This document shows, piece by piece, positions 11,188-25,598 of a stretch of DNA of 64,000 nucleotides. A program made the translations under genes and the position numbers. Under the pieces are notes generated by a model, which saw only the letters and a list, made by a program, of their open reading frames with translations, was not told the origin of the DNA and searched no databases. Each line of letters begins with the position of its first letter. The stretch's first letter is position 1. Source of the stretch: Diadophis punctatus similis (taxonomy: Eukaryota; Chordata; Lepidosauria; Squamata; Dipsadidae); the NCBI GenBank assembly GCA_023053685.1, contig JALIGW010000016.1, positions 7,656,501 to 7,720,500 on the forward strand. The letters are read 5' to 3'.

Positions 11188-11845
11188 ATTATTTATTTAT
11201 TTATTTATTATTTTATTTGGAGGTTCTTCTATGCCGCCCTACTCCCTGGGGACTCATGGCGGCGTACAACACTTTAATAAAACAACCAACCAAATCATTA
11301 AAAAGCAATTTAAAAAACAATTTAAAACACCTATAACACACAATCATACATGGGGGAGACATCCGATGTAATGTTGTCTCGAAATTACCCCGCCTGCAGG
11401 AAGAGCCATGCCTTAATGGCTTTTCGGAAGGCCAGCAAGGTGGGGATAATCCGGATCTCTGGGTGGAGTTGGTTCCAGAGAACAGGGGCCCCTACAGAGA
11501 AAGCCCTCCCCCTAGGCCTCGCCAGTCGGCATTGTTTGGCTGACGGGACCTGGAGGAGGCCCACTCTGTGGGACCTCACCGGTCGAAGGGTAGTGTGTGG
11601 GAGGATGCGGTCCCGGAGGTAACCTGGTCCTAAGCCATGTAGGGCTTTAAAGATGATGATCAAAACCTTGAATTGCACCCGGAGACCGATGGGCAGCCAA
11701 TGCAGCTGGCGGAGTATCGGTGTTACGTGGGTGTATCGTGAAACACCCACCACAGCACGCGCAGCCGCATTTTGCACCAATTGAAGTCTCCGGATACTCT
11801 TCAAGGGTAGCCCCATGTAGAGTGCGTTACAGTAATCGCGTTACA
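11188..11845 (-). mobile_element. L2-like LINE 3' fragment
   Basis: The minus strand from 11816 gives RLQLVQNAAARAVVGVSRYT and then PILRQLHWLPIGLRVQFKVL, a pattern of the C-terminal end of L2/CR1-group LINE polyproteins. The 3' end carries a TTTA/TTAT simple tail at about 11188-11210. The frame is largely open but 5'-truncated. It lies in the ARHGAP20 intron before 15245. Confidence 0.75.
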
Positions 11846-12076
11846 GAATGTGCAGATTTACTCACATTTAACCTATTTGCTCGGGAAATAGGCCAGTAGG
11901 TCTCAATTTCTGAGTGAACCTGGATCCCTTCCATTTTAGAAAGCTCTGTACAGTACATAGTTAAAGGTAATATGGGATGTGGCTTCAAAATGACTCATGC
12001 TATAAAGAGCTTACTTTTTTCTACCAGCCAACATTGCACTGTTCTGTCTTCCCAGCTGGCATTGGCGCATGTTAAG

Positions 12077-12231
12077 CAGTAATGGGTTTCACTTATGTTT
12101 GCTACCGATTCGGAGATGTGCGTGCACAAAGAAGCTCAGATTGTCCGTGATAATGTCTGGGCAGGTGGGCGGAACCTCCAGCTGCCACTGGTTCGCCCAA
12201 ACCAGGGCAAACCGGTAGCAACCCACCACTG
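12077..12231. mobile_element. hAT MITE, 'CAACCCACCACTG' family
   Basis: Perfect 8-bp duplication ATGTTAAG at 12069-12076 and 12232-12239. Same family as 8052 and 22454. Confidence 0.78.
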
Positions 12232-12333
12232 ATGTTAAGACACAGATGCTTTCCTGTATTAAGCATCCAATCTAAATTGGTTTAAGGTTGTAGCCTTTCC
12301 ATATTCATTTGCTTGAATATATAAGGTTGTGTT

Positions 12334-13000
12334 GTGGCCTGCCTCTACTGTTCTTAAATAGACTAGGGGAGTGGCCAATTAGCCCACAGTCTTACTCCCG
12401 AGGAGACCTCCTCCGGAGTAAACCTTCCTGCCCGCCAGCAGCCTGTGCAGCCAGGGCCTTTGGAACCTCTAGCACCTCTTGGCAGCGATGAGAAAGGAGG
12501 GGCTACTCCTTTCCTGAATGCAAGAGCACGCAGGGCTGCCAAGAGGCAGGAAGGCTTACTCTGGAGGAGGTCTCCTCGGGAGTAAGACTGTGGGCTAATT
12601 GGCCACTCCCCTAGTCTATTTAAGAACAGTAGAGGCAGCTGGAAAGCTGCAGGAAACAATAGTTCAGACTCGGATCTCTGTCATGCCTTGTATCGTGAAG
12701 TCCTGTTTTTCCTGCGTTGGATATCTTATCAAGATCAACTCCTGGGCATTTGGCCAAGCCTTCGGATATTACGTGAGATAACCAGAATTAATTGCCTTTG
12801 TTTTGAACTAAGACTGACTGAACTTACGCCAGCCGCTAATGAAGCCGAATTAGCAGCTGACTGATGCAAGCAAGGATTGCTTCTTTTGATTTGTGTGTTT
12901 GCCACCGCTAAGCCAGTTATTAGCAGTGGTTCATTAATTAAACTAAGTTCGTTCAACCAGTGTGGTTTGTGATACGTTCGTAACGGGGGACAGAACAGAT
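12334..13000 (+). repeat. LTR-like fragment with an inverted copy of its promoter part
   Basis: Arms at about 12334-12432 and 12541-12645 are near-perfect reverse complements containing 'gggagtggccaattagccc' with a TATTTAAG box. The right arm runs on into about 350 bp of unique sequence (12640-13000) and looks like an LTR with its U3/TATA region. No flanking retroviral genes, second LTR or target duplication were found, so the class is uncertain. Confidence 0.4.
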
Positions 13001-13051
13001 TGCCTCAAGCAGGTGACAGACTGCTTTCCCACAGAAATCAATAATATAGTC

Positions 13052-14611
<1,560 letters not shown>

Positions 14612-15244
14612 CTATAGTCGCTAATGTGGAGGCATTGGTGGACAAGGATTTGCACTAACGGGTACTAACAGATGAAGAGCAGCCATCTTCCTACATTTCT
14701 TTTGCCAGTGTGATCATTGTGGAACCTTTTCGGATTCCAACCCTGTATTGGGAGGCAGCCTAGAACAAACAGGTTGCAATAGGAGGATTTGTGTGGGAGG
14801 AAAAGAACTGGCATAGAAATAAGAGAGCACATAATTGACAAGAGATAATAAGGAAAATGTTCTAATACTGAGCTGAAGAAGGATCTGTGGGAAAAGCCTG
14901 CTCTGTGCCAAGGGAACAGCAGGACTACAAGGAAGTCTCACTTGGTTTTATTTATTTATTTTTCTTTGAAAGAACATGTTTTATATATAGGATGTAGGTT
15001 TGTCATTAAAGGGCATTCGGAAGGTTACATAACTGCACTTTTTTTTAAATAACATGTAATACTAATACTGAAAATGCTGTGACATTCATTGAAAGGAGTA
15101 AAAGTAAAAACAAGTTAAAAGTTGAACTTTCCACCTGGTGGGCCAGCAGAGGCAAGCTGGAGTCTGGTAATGAACTCCTTGACTTAACCTTGAATTCCAT
15201 GGTGACCTTCATGCCTTAATCTCAGCATCCTTCTTCGTTGACAG

Positions 15245-15359
15245 GTTTCTGTCCTTGTACAGTTTCTCATCGAAAATTGCTGCAGGATCTTTGGGGAAGA
15301 ACTTACTTCTGTCTTTGCAGATATTATGCCCAAGCATGATAACCGGGAAGACTGTTCAG
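15245..15359 (+). CDS. ARHGAP20: ARHGAP20 exon (end of the RhoGAP domain)
   Basis: Acceptor AG at 15243-15244, donor GT at 15360-15361. It encodes VSVLVQFLIENCCRIFGEEL, the last RhoGAP helix, then a short linker ending in KHDNREDCS plus one base of an Asp codon. The preceding intron (11032-15244) is a dense repeat nest with an L2-like LINE, an LTR-like inverted segment and a 1.56-kb hAT element. The following intron holds another L2-like LINE fragment. Confidence 0.93.
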
Positions 15360-15654
15360 GTAACATAAAGTTAAAAAAAAAAGAGCAAGCAGAAAAGTGT
15401 AGTGGGAGGGAAGTGCAATATTCTAGCTTTTTAAACTAGTTTTCACAACTTCTTGTTTTGGCATTTTTTAAAAATGAGGATTGCAATATATATTTCAGAT
15501 CACACAGTGGGGCTAGTCAGCATGTGGTCAAAAATGCAGGAACAAGGTGACTTGACTGGCCTTCCACATAGCCATCACTCTCCTGGAACATATCTCAGGA
15601 TGTCTCTAAGAATAGATAAAATTAGTTTAACAACTGAAAAACATATTTGCATCT

Positions 15655-16300
15655 TTGTTTGTTTGTTTGTAAAATTTATTAGCTGCCCATCTTGCCACAT
15701 GGTAACTCTGGGCAGCTTACAATATTAAAAGATAACACTGTATAATTTATAATAATAGAAATAACAATACTATAAAATCAACTTGGTTAGAAAGATGAGG
15801 GGAGGGAATAAGATGAGAGAGGAAGTGGGTGGGATCTTTGTTAATCAACCACCCCCAACGTGAAACCCCTCTGTTGAAGCCCCAAGCCAACTGGCAGAAC
15901 CAGGTCTTTAAGGGTGGGAGCTGACCTCACTTTGGGGGCGGGAGGTAAAGATGTTCCAGAAAACAGGTGCAGTGGCAGAGTAGGAGCCCACTACTCTGGA
16001 GCCCGCTAGCTGGAATATTTGGGCTGATGGGGACCTCAGCATGCCTCCTGTGCTGGCATGGTGGGGCGGGCCAATTCCAGTGGGATGAGACAGTCCTCCA
16101 GGTAGCCTGGACCCATCCCATAAAAGACTTTAAAGGTAATTACCAACACCTTGAATTGCATCCAGAAGCAAACCAGCAGCCAGTGCAGTTCACAGAGCAG
16201 TGGAGTTATATGGGCCATGCTTGGGGTGTCCCAAAAACTGCCTGTCCTCCTGCACTCTGCACCAGCTGCAGCTTCCAAATGCTCCAATATTCACCTCTGA
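15655..16300 (-). mobile_element. L2-like LINE 3' fragment, more decayed
   Basis: Same family as at 11188: the minus strand reads HITPLLCELHWLLVCFWMQF and then FKVLVITFKVFYGMGPGYLE with stops and gaps. The 3' tail is a GTTT repeat near 15655. It lies in the last ARHGAP20 intron, ending about 100 bp before the terminal exon. Confidence 0.7.
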
Positions 16301-16403
16301 AAAGTAGTAAATAAACCTACTGTTGTTTTATTCAGTATTTTTGCTCTAGGTTGAGCTGATGAAACCTTAAAATTTGGTAACGCCTCTTTTCATATCCTTG
16401 CAG

Positions 16404-18133
16404 ATCTCTCTTCTTTTCATCTGAATGACTCCTCCTACGATAGTTTGGAAAATGAATTAAATGACTGCGCAGACCCTGCATTTAACAACCTTTTTAAAAA
16501 ACGAGGGAAAGAGAACAGGAGTAGAGACTCTGTTTTGACTTTGAGCGACTGTGATTTGGACTCGCCAGAAGCTGGAGATGCTCAGATTAAATTGCCAATC
16601 AAATCTCAGCCGGTATCCATTTCTGTGGGCTTCCATCACAAATCCTCGTCACGGGAGCACTCTGAGAATGAGTCTCTGCGTTCCATCACATCCGGTTATT
16701 CATCAACGGCCATCTCAGATGTTCTGAAAAGCTCAAGAAGGCATAGGCGCTGTTCAGAGCCCACCATTGGTCTTCTTGACTCCAAGTTTACACCACTCAG
16801 TGGGTTTCATGAAAGCGCTGTGCGCAAAGCCAGCTGTGATGCTGTTCTGTCCCACACAAATGAAGACTATCTCGAGCAGTTTCGTTCTCTCCAAGTAGAA
16901 GGCCAGAAACTTATAAATCAGAATTTGGTTATGGGGATAGAAGTAAGCAGCAAGGATGGTCCTGAAAGCCATATCAGTGAAAAGAAAGATGTTTCTAACC
17001 GTCTCCTCCTGCCGCCGCCACTTAGGTTAAATATTTGCTCAAGGACTAGCTGTTCTAGCCTCTCATCACCAGGAACTTCCCCATCAGGGTCTTCAATGAG
17101 CTCTCTTGATAGTGCTTTTTCCCAGTTTTCGGACTATTCGGTGTTCACCCCAACCGAGGCTTCCTCTCCTCTAGACTGTGCCTCTCAGCCACAGAGGAAA
17201 TTTGGAGAGGGTTCTCCTGATTTCAATCCTTTTTCAGGAGCCCACCTCGGATCCGGAGTTAGCACTTTTTCTAACCAAGCCAACAATAACCAAACCAGCA
17301 GCTTGATACCTATTAAGAAAGACAACCTGGAATGGCTTCCTCATAAAAACCCGGTCACTTTGCATCCCAGCACATGGTTGAAAAGTGGTGCATCCACCAT
17401 GAAAAACTGGACTCTATGGAAAAGGGAAAGAGCCTCCAAGCAGGATGAGAAAAAGAACACTTCCGTGAAAATAACTTTGGAGTCAACAACATTTCCCTCT
17501 GAGAGTAATTTAGCTCAGGGGCAACAAGGGATGGGCAACATTTGTGCAACAGATGTCGATTCTGTTGCGGGGCGCTTGGGGAGAGGTTCTTCTCAGGAAG
17601 TTGGGCAGCTCACTAGCCTTCCTTTTTGTGCCATGGAAGCCCAGGAGAAACGGCTAAAGGCCTTGGAGCTTTTAGCGGAGCAAAGCAAGGAAGAGGAAGA
17701 AGAGGAAAATTCTACAGTGTTTCTTTCTCACAAACAACCGCCACCCAGTCTTAAGCCACAGTCTCAAAATAAACCCAAGCCAGAGGCTGATTTGGGGGCT
17801 GACCATCAGTGCGTCATTGAGAGAAAGTTAAATGAAACCGCCCGTTTCACGGGCGTTGCAGTCCAGCAAGCAGCAGATTCCAAAACTGATAAATCTTCAT
17901 TGAGCAGAGAGCCCAAAGATGCCGACCTCAATTTGGAAAAGGAATATTGTGCTTCTTCACACTTAGTCAAGGCTGAGGATGAATGTTCATTTCAAATGGC
18001 TCCAAATAATCGCTTTCCCAAAACCCCGGAAGGAGCCGATGCTAATAAAATGGAATGGCTGAAAAAGTTGTGCAGTGATCCCAAATTCAAGGATACAGAC
18101 CAGAAATTTTTCACAGAGGAATCCTATGTTTGA
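16404..18133 (+). CDS. ARHGAP20: ARHGAP20 last coding exon (long C-terminal tail)
   Basis: Acceptor AG at 16402-16403; stop codon TGA at 18131-18133. This single exon encodes 575 residues of mostly disordered, Ser-, Lys- and Glu-rich tail. Visible features are DLSSFHLNDSSYDSLENEL at the start, a serine-rich block near the middle (around 17045-17180), a poly-Glu run (around 17690-17710) and a conserved-looking end MEWLKKLCSDPKFKD. The final residues ESYV fit a class I PDZ-ligand pattern (Ser at -2, Val at 0), which is an inference. All seven exons join to one open frame of 890 residues. A large terminal exon for the tail agrees with ARHGAP20 as I know it. No frameshift or premature stop is present. 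Confidence 0.95.
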
Positions 18134-18960
18134 GCAACTGATATCAAAGAATGTTATTTCAATTTAATTCGGTGTTGCTTTAATATCCCAGGGGATGTCG
18201 TCTCATCAGGGGACGGAGGGAACTTGTGCTATTTGAGGGATGAGTGGAATGATTTTCTTAGCTATATTCTTGCAATTTTTAAAGACATTTCCTGGTATCT
18301 AGGAAGGTCACATGAAATGTTTTGAGAGAAACACTTGATTGTATAACACTAGCAAACACTTGTGTACGTGCTTGCTATGTAACTTTTTAAAAATAGTTCG
18401 TATATATTCTGGACATAGTAAATTTATGTTTCGTGTCCATGGTGATTTGGCTGTAATGTGTTAAGATCAGCTTGGCCTTCATAGCTTTGGTATTGTATTG
18501 CTCTTTTGAAGCCAATGGTCCATTTCATTGCTCTCCAAGAAAGGATGTCTTAAAGTTTTATGAGAAGTCCGTTCAGTAGTTGCAGTCACTTTCTTCCCTT
18601 ACCAAGAGGGGAGAAAAAAAATAAAGGATGACTTTTGACCTTTTTTGTAACTTAAAAGTCCAAGTTATATGTATATCACCATTCTGTGTTCCATTTGGCT
18701 ATTAATTTTTATTTGTTCCATTTTTTTTTTGTTTTATGATGATGCTCTCCAATGGCATTACATTTTGCTGGTGACGGTAGTGCTGGCATTGCAGGCAGAG
18801 CTTACATAATTATTCTATGTGTCTTTATTATAATATATTGGAAGTAATGCATTTATCTTCCGAAAGCTTCAATATTGTATAATATATCTGGGTAAATTTT
18901 TTTTTTTGCTATTGTATATGTTCTGAAATAAATGTGTATTTTTGTACATGTGGAAAATAC
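18134..18960 (+). other. ARHGAP20: ARHGAP20 3' untranslated region
   Basis: Non-coding, A/T-rich continuation of the last exon, largely free of recognisable transposons in contrast to the DNA on either side. It ends at or just after the poly(A) signal at 18927. The exact cleavage point cannot be read from sequence alone. Confidence 0.7.
18927..18932 (+). terminator. Poly(A) signal AATAAA of ARHGAP20
   Basis: Canonical AATAAA about 0.8 kb after the ARHGAP20 stop, followed by a TG/T-rich stretch (tgtgtatttttgtacatgtg) that resembles a downstream GU-rich element. A weaker upstream AATAAA occurs near 18619 and could serve as an alternative site. Confidence 0.7.
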
Positions 18961-19316
18961 TCGCCTTTTGAGTGGGTGGGCTCTGGCAGGGATGTGTAAC
19001 CATTCACTGCAATACATAAGTGCATGCAGTCCTTGCTTGATGACCAAAATTGGGACAAGCAACTCTGATGTTGCAGACATTAAGTGAGACATGACAGGAC
19101 TGCAACAGACTTATCACGTTACTTTTGCTGTAGTTGTTAAGTGAGATATCATGTGACCGCACCTTACAATTACAATGTCAGATTCTCCATTGACTCCGCT
19201 TGTGGAAGCCAGCTGTGAAGTGCACAAAAGATGATCATGTGACCCAGGGATGCTATGACTGACAGAGGTGATAATTAATCTCACAGAGGAGACGTTTGAT
19301 CTTTTCCCGGACATCA

Positions 19317-19581
19317 GACATTAGAAAAGAAACCGCAGTTTAAAAGTCTAAGTAAAAATATTTATTTCGGTATAAAAACAATAAATCCTCATTTGTTTAC
19401 ATCTCTAATACAAAAGTGTGTCTTCTCTCAATGGAAGACAGAGGAAGAAGGACAGAGCGGAGAAAGGAATGCACACGTGTACAAGAACATATTAATCACG
19501 TGCTCAGGAATAAACCATTATATTGAATAGGGATGCATCTCCCTGCATATACATGTAATGGGCAATAATCACACCGTGACA
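19317..19581 (-). repeat. LTR-like dispersed repeat, copy 2
   Basis: Reverse-oriented relative of 8571-8837, lying just after the ARHGAP20 3' end. Same internal order and poly(A)-like hexamer. Confidence 0.5.
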
Positions 19582-19740
19582 ATGACAGTCATAAATACAG
19601 TGGTACCCCGGTACTCATTAATTGGTTCTGGGAGACATACTGAGTACTAAAAATAAGTACAAGCAAACCATGTGACTTACCACATCACCCTTTGTTTTGG
19701 TCAGGAAGGACTTTCTGTCTGTCCCTTTTCCTGTTAGAGA

Positions 19741-19997
19741 CAGGGGTGAAATGCTACCGGTTCGGGCGTACCAGTAGCGGCGGCTGCCAGTGGTTCAGAG
19801 AACCGGTAGCGGTGGCAGCGTGAGGCTCCGCCCACCTGCCTGGACGTCCCATTTTCTTTTTTTAACCCTCTGCGCATGCACAAAGCCTTCACATGTGCAG
19901 AGGGTGAAAAAGCGTGCACGACTGCATGCGTGCACGATGGTGCGCACAAAGCACACACTTCCGAACCGGTAGGGAAGGTAAGTACATTTCACTGCTG
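19741..19997. mobile_element. Palindromic hAT MITE
   Basis: Perfect 8-bp duplication GTTAGAGA at 19733-19740 and 19998-20005. Ends caggggtgaaatg ... catttcactgctg. Confidence 0.8.
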
Positions 19998-21514
19998 GTT
20001 AGAGACCTTCCCAGCATGGCCGACTTCCTGTCCGCCCTCTGCGACACTGCTTCGCTTTTCTAGTTCCCAGCATAGCCAACTTAGACCAAATCAAGACCAA
20101 ATCAAATGAGAAAATTAAATTGAATTAAAGTTAATGTAACTCATTTTAAAAATTCTCATTTTTTTGTCACATGAAAACTACAAATTGGCAGCATATTTTG
20201 GAATAATTATTGAGTATGGAGTGTTTGTATATTTAAATAGGTCATCAGTCTTAATTTTTGCAACCCTATGATTTCTTCTTTTGCATTCCCAGTTCCCTTC
20301 AGGACAGCTCTTCTTCTACTGTGAACTCTTGCCTTGAACTGCTTGAATGGATTATTCAGTTGATGAGGCAGGAAATCAGCCAGTAAAACAACATATTTTC
20401 AGCTTGTTTTCTTTTTTAAAGTTGTGCTAAAGAAGACGAAAGCTCTGACATTGACACTAGGAAGCTGTAATTCTGGCTCCTATTGCTTTGGTATTTTGTT
20501 GTGGAGGGGAAAACTCATAGCTTTCAGACCATTGAGAACTTTAGAATAATTATAATTTCTCACCCAAGAAGGGGTGCTGCTTTGTGGGCTCAGGGCTGCC
20601 CACATACCATGTGTTTTCTCACCCAACAGTTATTTGAGCATATGGAAGGAACTTCTATTGATCTGTTCATAATGGAACATGCTGGGTAATTTTAAAATTT
20701 GAGTGACTGAAAAGTAATCACGCCTCTTCAGAGGAGAGTCCCCACAATCTGGGATTTTAAATTATTTTGCTTTTAAATTGATTTTAAATCACTGTTTGTT
20801 TCCTTTAAACCAGATGGATAAACTTCAGGAAGGTGGTATCTTCTTTTCCCTTAAAAACCTATGATTCACTAAGAAGCATCCAATTCAAAACTGGGACCAG
20901 GGCAATTAGGCTGTTTATCCATTGTACCTGAGATGATCAGATTTGCATGTGGCAGGAATAAAACTGCACATTTTAATAGCGTGGAGATGGCATTATCTTT
21001 GCTTTCTTGGAAGTACTATAAAAAAAATAACCCCTATCAGTAAATCTCAAGCTTACTTATTTAGAAAAGTTATATGGCCATCCATCGTACTTACAAACTT
21101 TGGGCAGCTAAGAACAATCAACAAAAAGCAATACAGTATAATAAAACTTTCAAATGTCATAAGCTCCTTCCATTTCAGGAGGGAATTCAACAAACTTAAA
21201 ACTGGATCCTTTGTGAATTTCTACTCTTCAAAAAATAATTCAAACACACAAAACATTGAACATTACAAAATGCTTCACAGAATGGAAATCCAAAAAAAAA
21301 TAAACTTTATTCTTCCATTTTTTTGATGAGTTCAGGCAAAGGACTTCATTCAGAAAGCAGAATATTTGCAGTGTTGTTCAAGAACTTCATATGTTACCAG
21401 AGATTAATTGCTTCTCTGCTTTTTCCTGAAAATGACACCGAAAAACAAGATCAAGAAAATATGATTGAATTCAGTACATACTACAGCTACTTATCTTTAT
21501 GTTAATGTATCAAT

Positions 21515-21800
21515 CGGTGGGATTCAAATTTTTTTACTACCGGTCTGTGGGCGTGGTGTGGTGGGTGTGGCTTGGTGGGCATGGCAGGGGAAGGATACTA
21601 TAAAATCTCCATTCCCTCCCCACTCCAGGGGAAGGTTACTGCAAAATCCCCATTTCCTCCCGATCAGCTGGGACTTGGGAGGCAGAGAATAGATGGGGGT
21701 GGGGCCAGTCAGAAGTGGTATTTACCGGTTCTCTGAACTACTCAAAATTTCCGCTACCGGTTCTCCAGAACTGGTCAAAACCTGCTGAATCCCACCTCTG
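21515..21800. mobile_element. hAT MITE
   Basis: Perfect 8-bp duplication GTATCAAT at 21507-21514 and 21801-21808. Ends cggtgggattc ... gaatcccacctctg. Confidence 0.8.
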
Positions 21801-22453
21801 GTATCAATGCTAGTATCACCTAAGGGATTCAGGAAGCCTGTGAGAGACTTCCAAAGATATGTGTTCTGTTATGTCACAAAAGCGCACACACATTTTTGCT
21901 ACTTTGCTTGTTGTTCCAGAAACTCAGGCATATGTCAGGATGTCAGAGTCCTTAAGTTACATTTTTAATTTTAGACTTTGAGTACTTCCAGAGAAAAAGG
22001 CTTAGTCCCAGGAATCAAAAGACACCATACAGCTGTTTCATCTCTTCCACTTTAATATTTTTTTTCTAAACTGAAAAATGGAAGGAAATGACAGGAAGGT
22101 TACAAATAAAAGACACGATTATCTCTGTACTAGAAAAAAAATTGTGGGGATGAAAGGATGACACAATAAAAGCCTGGAATTAATTAACAGATATTTTTTT
22201 ACAGTTACAAGAACCCCCCTCCCCCAAATCCATCCTGAATCCCTAGAGAATTTATGACATTTCAGATGATGCTAATTGAGAAGGACTGCATTCACACATT
22301 GTGCTAAACCATGATTTAACTAAAGCTTTGTAAATAAATCATGCGGCAGTGCAACATGTTATCTCAATCATTACAATTTGAAATATACCGACCTTATACA
22401 TAAGTGGGAAAGTAGCTGAGCCATCATTTCTCAGATATCTGAAAGGTTTTCTT

Positions 22454-22777
22454 CAGAGGTGGGTTCCTGCCTGTTTTTGCTGGTGCGGTTAATAGCTGTT
22501 GTTCGGCGCAGAGCCGAAGACGCTGCTGCCATTCGCGGCGCGGGAGCTTTCCCTGGGCGCTTTCCCCGCCCGCATGGACGCCGCCAATTGCGTTCTTTTG
22601 CCCTCTGCGCATGCAGAACGCTTTGCGCATGCGCAGAGGGCAAAAGAACGCAATTGGCGGCGTCCATGCGGGCGGCAGCAGCGCCCGGGGAAAGCCCCCG
22701 CGCCGTGAACGGCAGCAGCGTCTTCGGCTCTGCGCCGAACAACAGCTATTAACCGCACTGGCAGGAACCCACCTCTG
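22454..22777. mobile_element. Fully palindromic hAT MITE, 324 bp
   Basis: Perfect 8-bp duplication GTTTTCTT at 22446-22453 and 22778-22785. Nearly the whole element is one inverted repeat centred on a CGCATGCGC motif near 22627. Confidence 0.85.
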
Positions 22778-23589
22778 GTTTTCTTCCACCCAGAGAATGC
22801 CTATGGGCAGTGAGTTCTATAGCCTCATGAGCTGTAACTGGCAGATATTTTGAATAAATACAACTCAATCGCTGAAATTTACCCAAGAGGAATTTTAGAA
22901 CACCACACATCATCAAACAATCCTCAATCCTTAGGTATCTAAAGGGAGGCAAGTGATCAAATGCATGTAATGATAATGCAATGCAAACTCTGCCCTTTCT
23001 TTGCATGTGATGTGTCAATGCAAATACAAAAGGGCATCCACGTTTTGTCATTCTGGTACCACTATGGTTAGGAACAGATGGCTATATCACTGCCCAAAAA
23101 GGGTTGCTGGCCCTCTGAGTTGGTAGCTTTTTAAGAGCATCTTTCTCAGTCTGAAACCCATTGTAGGAATGGAACTAGTATGCTTGTGATCTCAAGTTCC
23201 AATTTACAGAACATTAAAGTAAACCTACTGACGGAGATGCTAGCAGTTGTATGCCAACAAACTTCTGGATGATCAGTTTCTCAGGAGTTACCAGCTTGAA
23301 TTCCATGAGTTCCACGGTTACTCAGGTTCAGTCTGTATGAAAACAATCAGCCTAAAAAAGGAGGTTTTGGGGAGTTAAGGACATCCTTCTTTACTTAATT
23401 GCCTCATGTTGTTTGTCGTTAGTTTTTTTCCCCTAATCAGCAATGTTTTCCTCTTGTGGCAGCACTAGTCAGGGAGATAATTCTGGCAATTCCTTGAAAA
23501 GTTCATCGAATACATTCTATTGCTGTTTTAGTTCACACAAATGTATTCACCTATAGCAGTGTTTCCCAACCTTGACAACTTGAAGATGT

Positions 23590-23760
23590 CTGGACTTCAA
23601 CTCAGCCTTCCATCCTTCCGAGGTGGGTAATATGAGGACCCAGATTGTTGGGGGCAATATGCTGAACTCTGTAAACCGCTTAGAGAGGGCTGTAAAGCAC
23701 TATGAAGCGGTATATAAGTCTAAGTGCTATTGTTAAGTGCTATTGCTATGATCAAAAGTC
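23590..23760 (+). mobile_element. tRNA-derived SINE, 3' part
   Basis: Contains 'ccatccttccgaggtgggt' and 'aagcggtatataagtcta' typical of a squamate SINE seen several times here; the tRNA-like head is missing. Confidence 0.65.
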
Positions 23761-25170
23761 AGGGGCTTGGCAACTGGCATGCATTTATGATAAATTTATG
23801 ATACATGCAGACATGTAATCACCATTTGTGAACTTCTCAGACAGCTTCTGACAAGCAAAGTCAGTGGGAGAAGCCAGATCTGCTTAACAACTGCAGTGAT
23901 TGGCTTAGCAATTGCAGCAAAAAAGGTTGTAGAATGGGGCACAACTCACTTAACAACTGCCTTGCTTAACAACATAAATTTTGAACTCAGTTGTGGCCCG
24001 CAAGACGAAGTCTACCTGCAGTTTGGTACAAGTGTGGTACAAATATCCATGTTTAGTGCTTCAGAAACCTATATATGAATTACATCTTAACTAGCAGATC
24101 TGAAGGGCATATACAAGGGGGTCAAAAAAGATGCCCAGATGGCATCCAGAACACAACTGAAGCTGCTATTTTGACTTTTTTTTTTTAGTTATCTGGCAGA
24201 TGACTCTGCGACTTTACCTTTTATTTACTAGCAACGGCAATGCAAAATTCACAATTTTGCTACGTTGTTTTATATGCCTTTTTTTAAAGAATAGCACCAA
24301 ATTAATGTTTAATATTGAATTTCTGTGTGCAACATGGGGCTTCTATAGGAAAGGGGAAAATATAAAATTTAAAAATACATGGCAACAGTCAAATTCTGCT
24401 AATATTATTTACAACCAGAAAATATATATTATAGGATACACCACCACTCACATGCACACACAGAGAGATAAAGTGTGTAGAGTGTAAGCATATACATTTT
24501 GCCAAATATTTTTATAACCACCACTTTTTTTTCAACCGTGTAGACCACACATATGTCTTCTACTGGAAATTAGGTCCATATGTGCAGACTTTCCAATTTA
24601 GCAAATGAAAACATTTAAAGACAAGAAGGCTGCATTTCACAGATGAATTAGGATGCAGTATTAAAATAAATGGTATACTTACTTCATTTAGATGTGATTC
24701 ATCGATTTTATCCAGATAAAACTTTTCCCCTTTGTACCATTTGCCTTATGGAGAATTATTAATACCATATGGCATTCCAGAGATGCAAGTTTTGTCCCAT
24801 TTACTGACCCCTCTTGCCACAGTTGTTAAGTGAATCACTGCAGTTATTAAGTTAGTAACAGAGTTGTTAAGTGAAACTGGCTTCCCTATTGACTTGGCTT
24901 GTCAGAAAGTCGCAAAAGGTGATCACATGACCCCAGGAGTCACACTGCAACCGTCATAAACATAAGTCAGTTGCCAAGTGTCAGAATTTTGATCACGTGA
25001 CCATGGAAATGCTGCAAAGGTCATATATGTGAAAAACGATCATAAGTCACTTTTTTCAATGACATTGTAACTTCAAAATTTCACTAAATAAGTCGAGAAC
25101 TATCTGTATTGAGCCTACAATCTTTCGGCCATGTTCTCATAACATAACTGGTCGCATCATCCCTGACTTG

Positions 25171-25275
<105 letters not shown>

Positions 25276-25598
25276 AGTTGGAAGGGACCTTGGAGGTCTT
25301 CTAGTCCAACCCCCTGCCTAGGCAGGAAACCCTACATCACTTCAGACAAATGATTATCCAACATCTTAAAAACTTCCAGTGTTGGAACATTACAACTTCT
25401 GGAGGCAAGCTGTTCCACGGATTAATTGTTCTGACTGTCAGGAAATTTCTGCTTAGTTCTAAGTTGCTTCTCCCCTTGTTTAGTTTCCACCCATTGCTTC
25501 TTGTTCTACCCTCAGGTGCTTTGGAGAATAGTTTGACTCCCTCTTTTTTGTGGCAACCCCTGAGATATTGGAACACTGCTATCATTTATCCCCTAGTC

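Larger units (their letters stand above)
20110..25170. other. Intergenic DNA, ARHGAP20 to FDX1 (left part)
   Basis: Apart from the elements listed separately (21515, 22454, 23590, decayed TA-MITEs at 23765 and 24792) I see only A/T-rich DNA with short chance frames and nothing with coding or RNA-gene character in 20110-21510, 21810-22440, 22790-23550 and 24010-24790. Confidence 0.5.

Noticed and set aside
20943..21326. 127-codon plus-strand frame
   Set aside because: No recognisable homology and lysine/asparagine-rich composition as expected from A/T-rich DNA.
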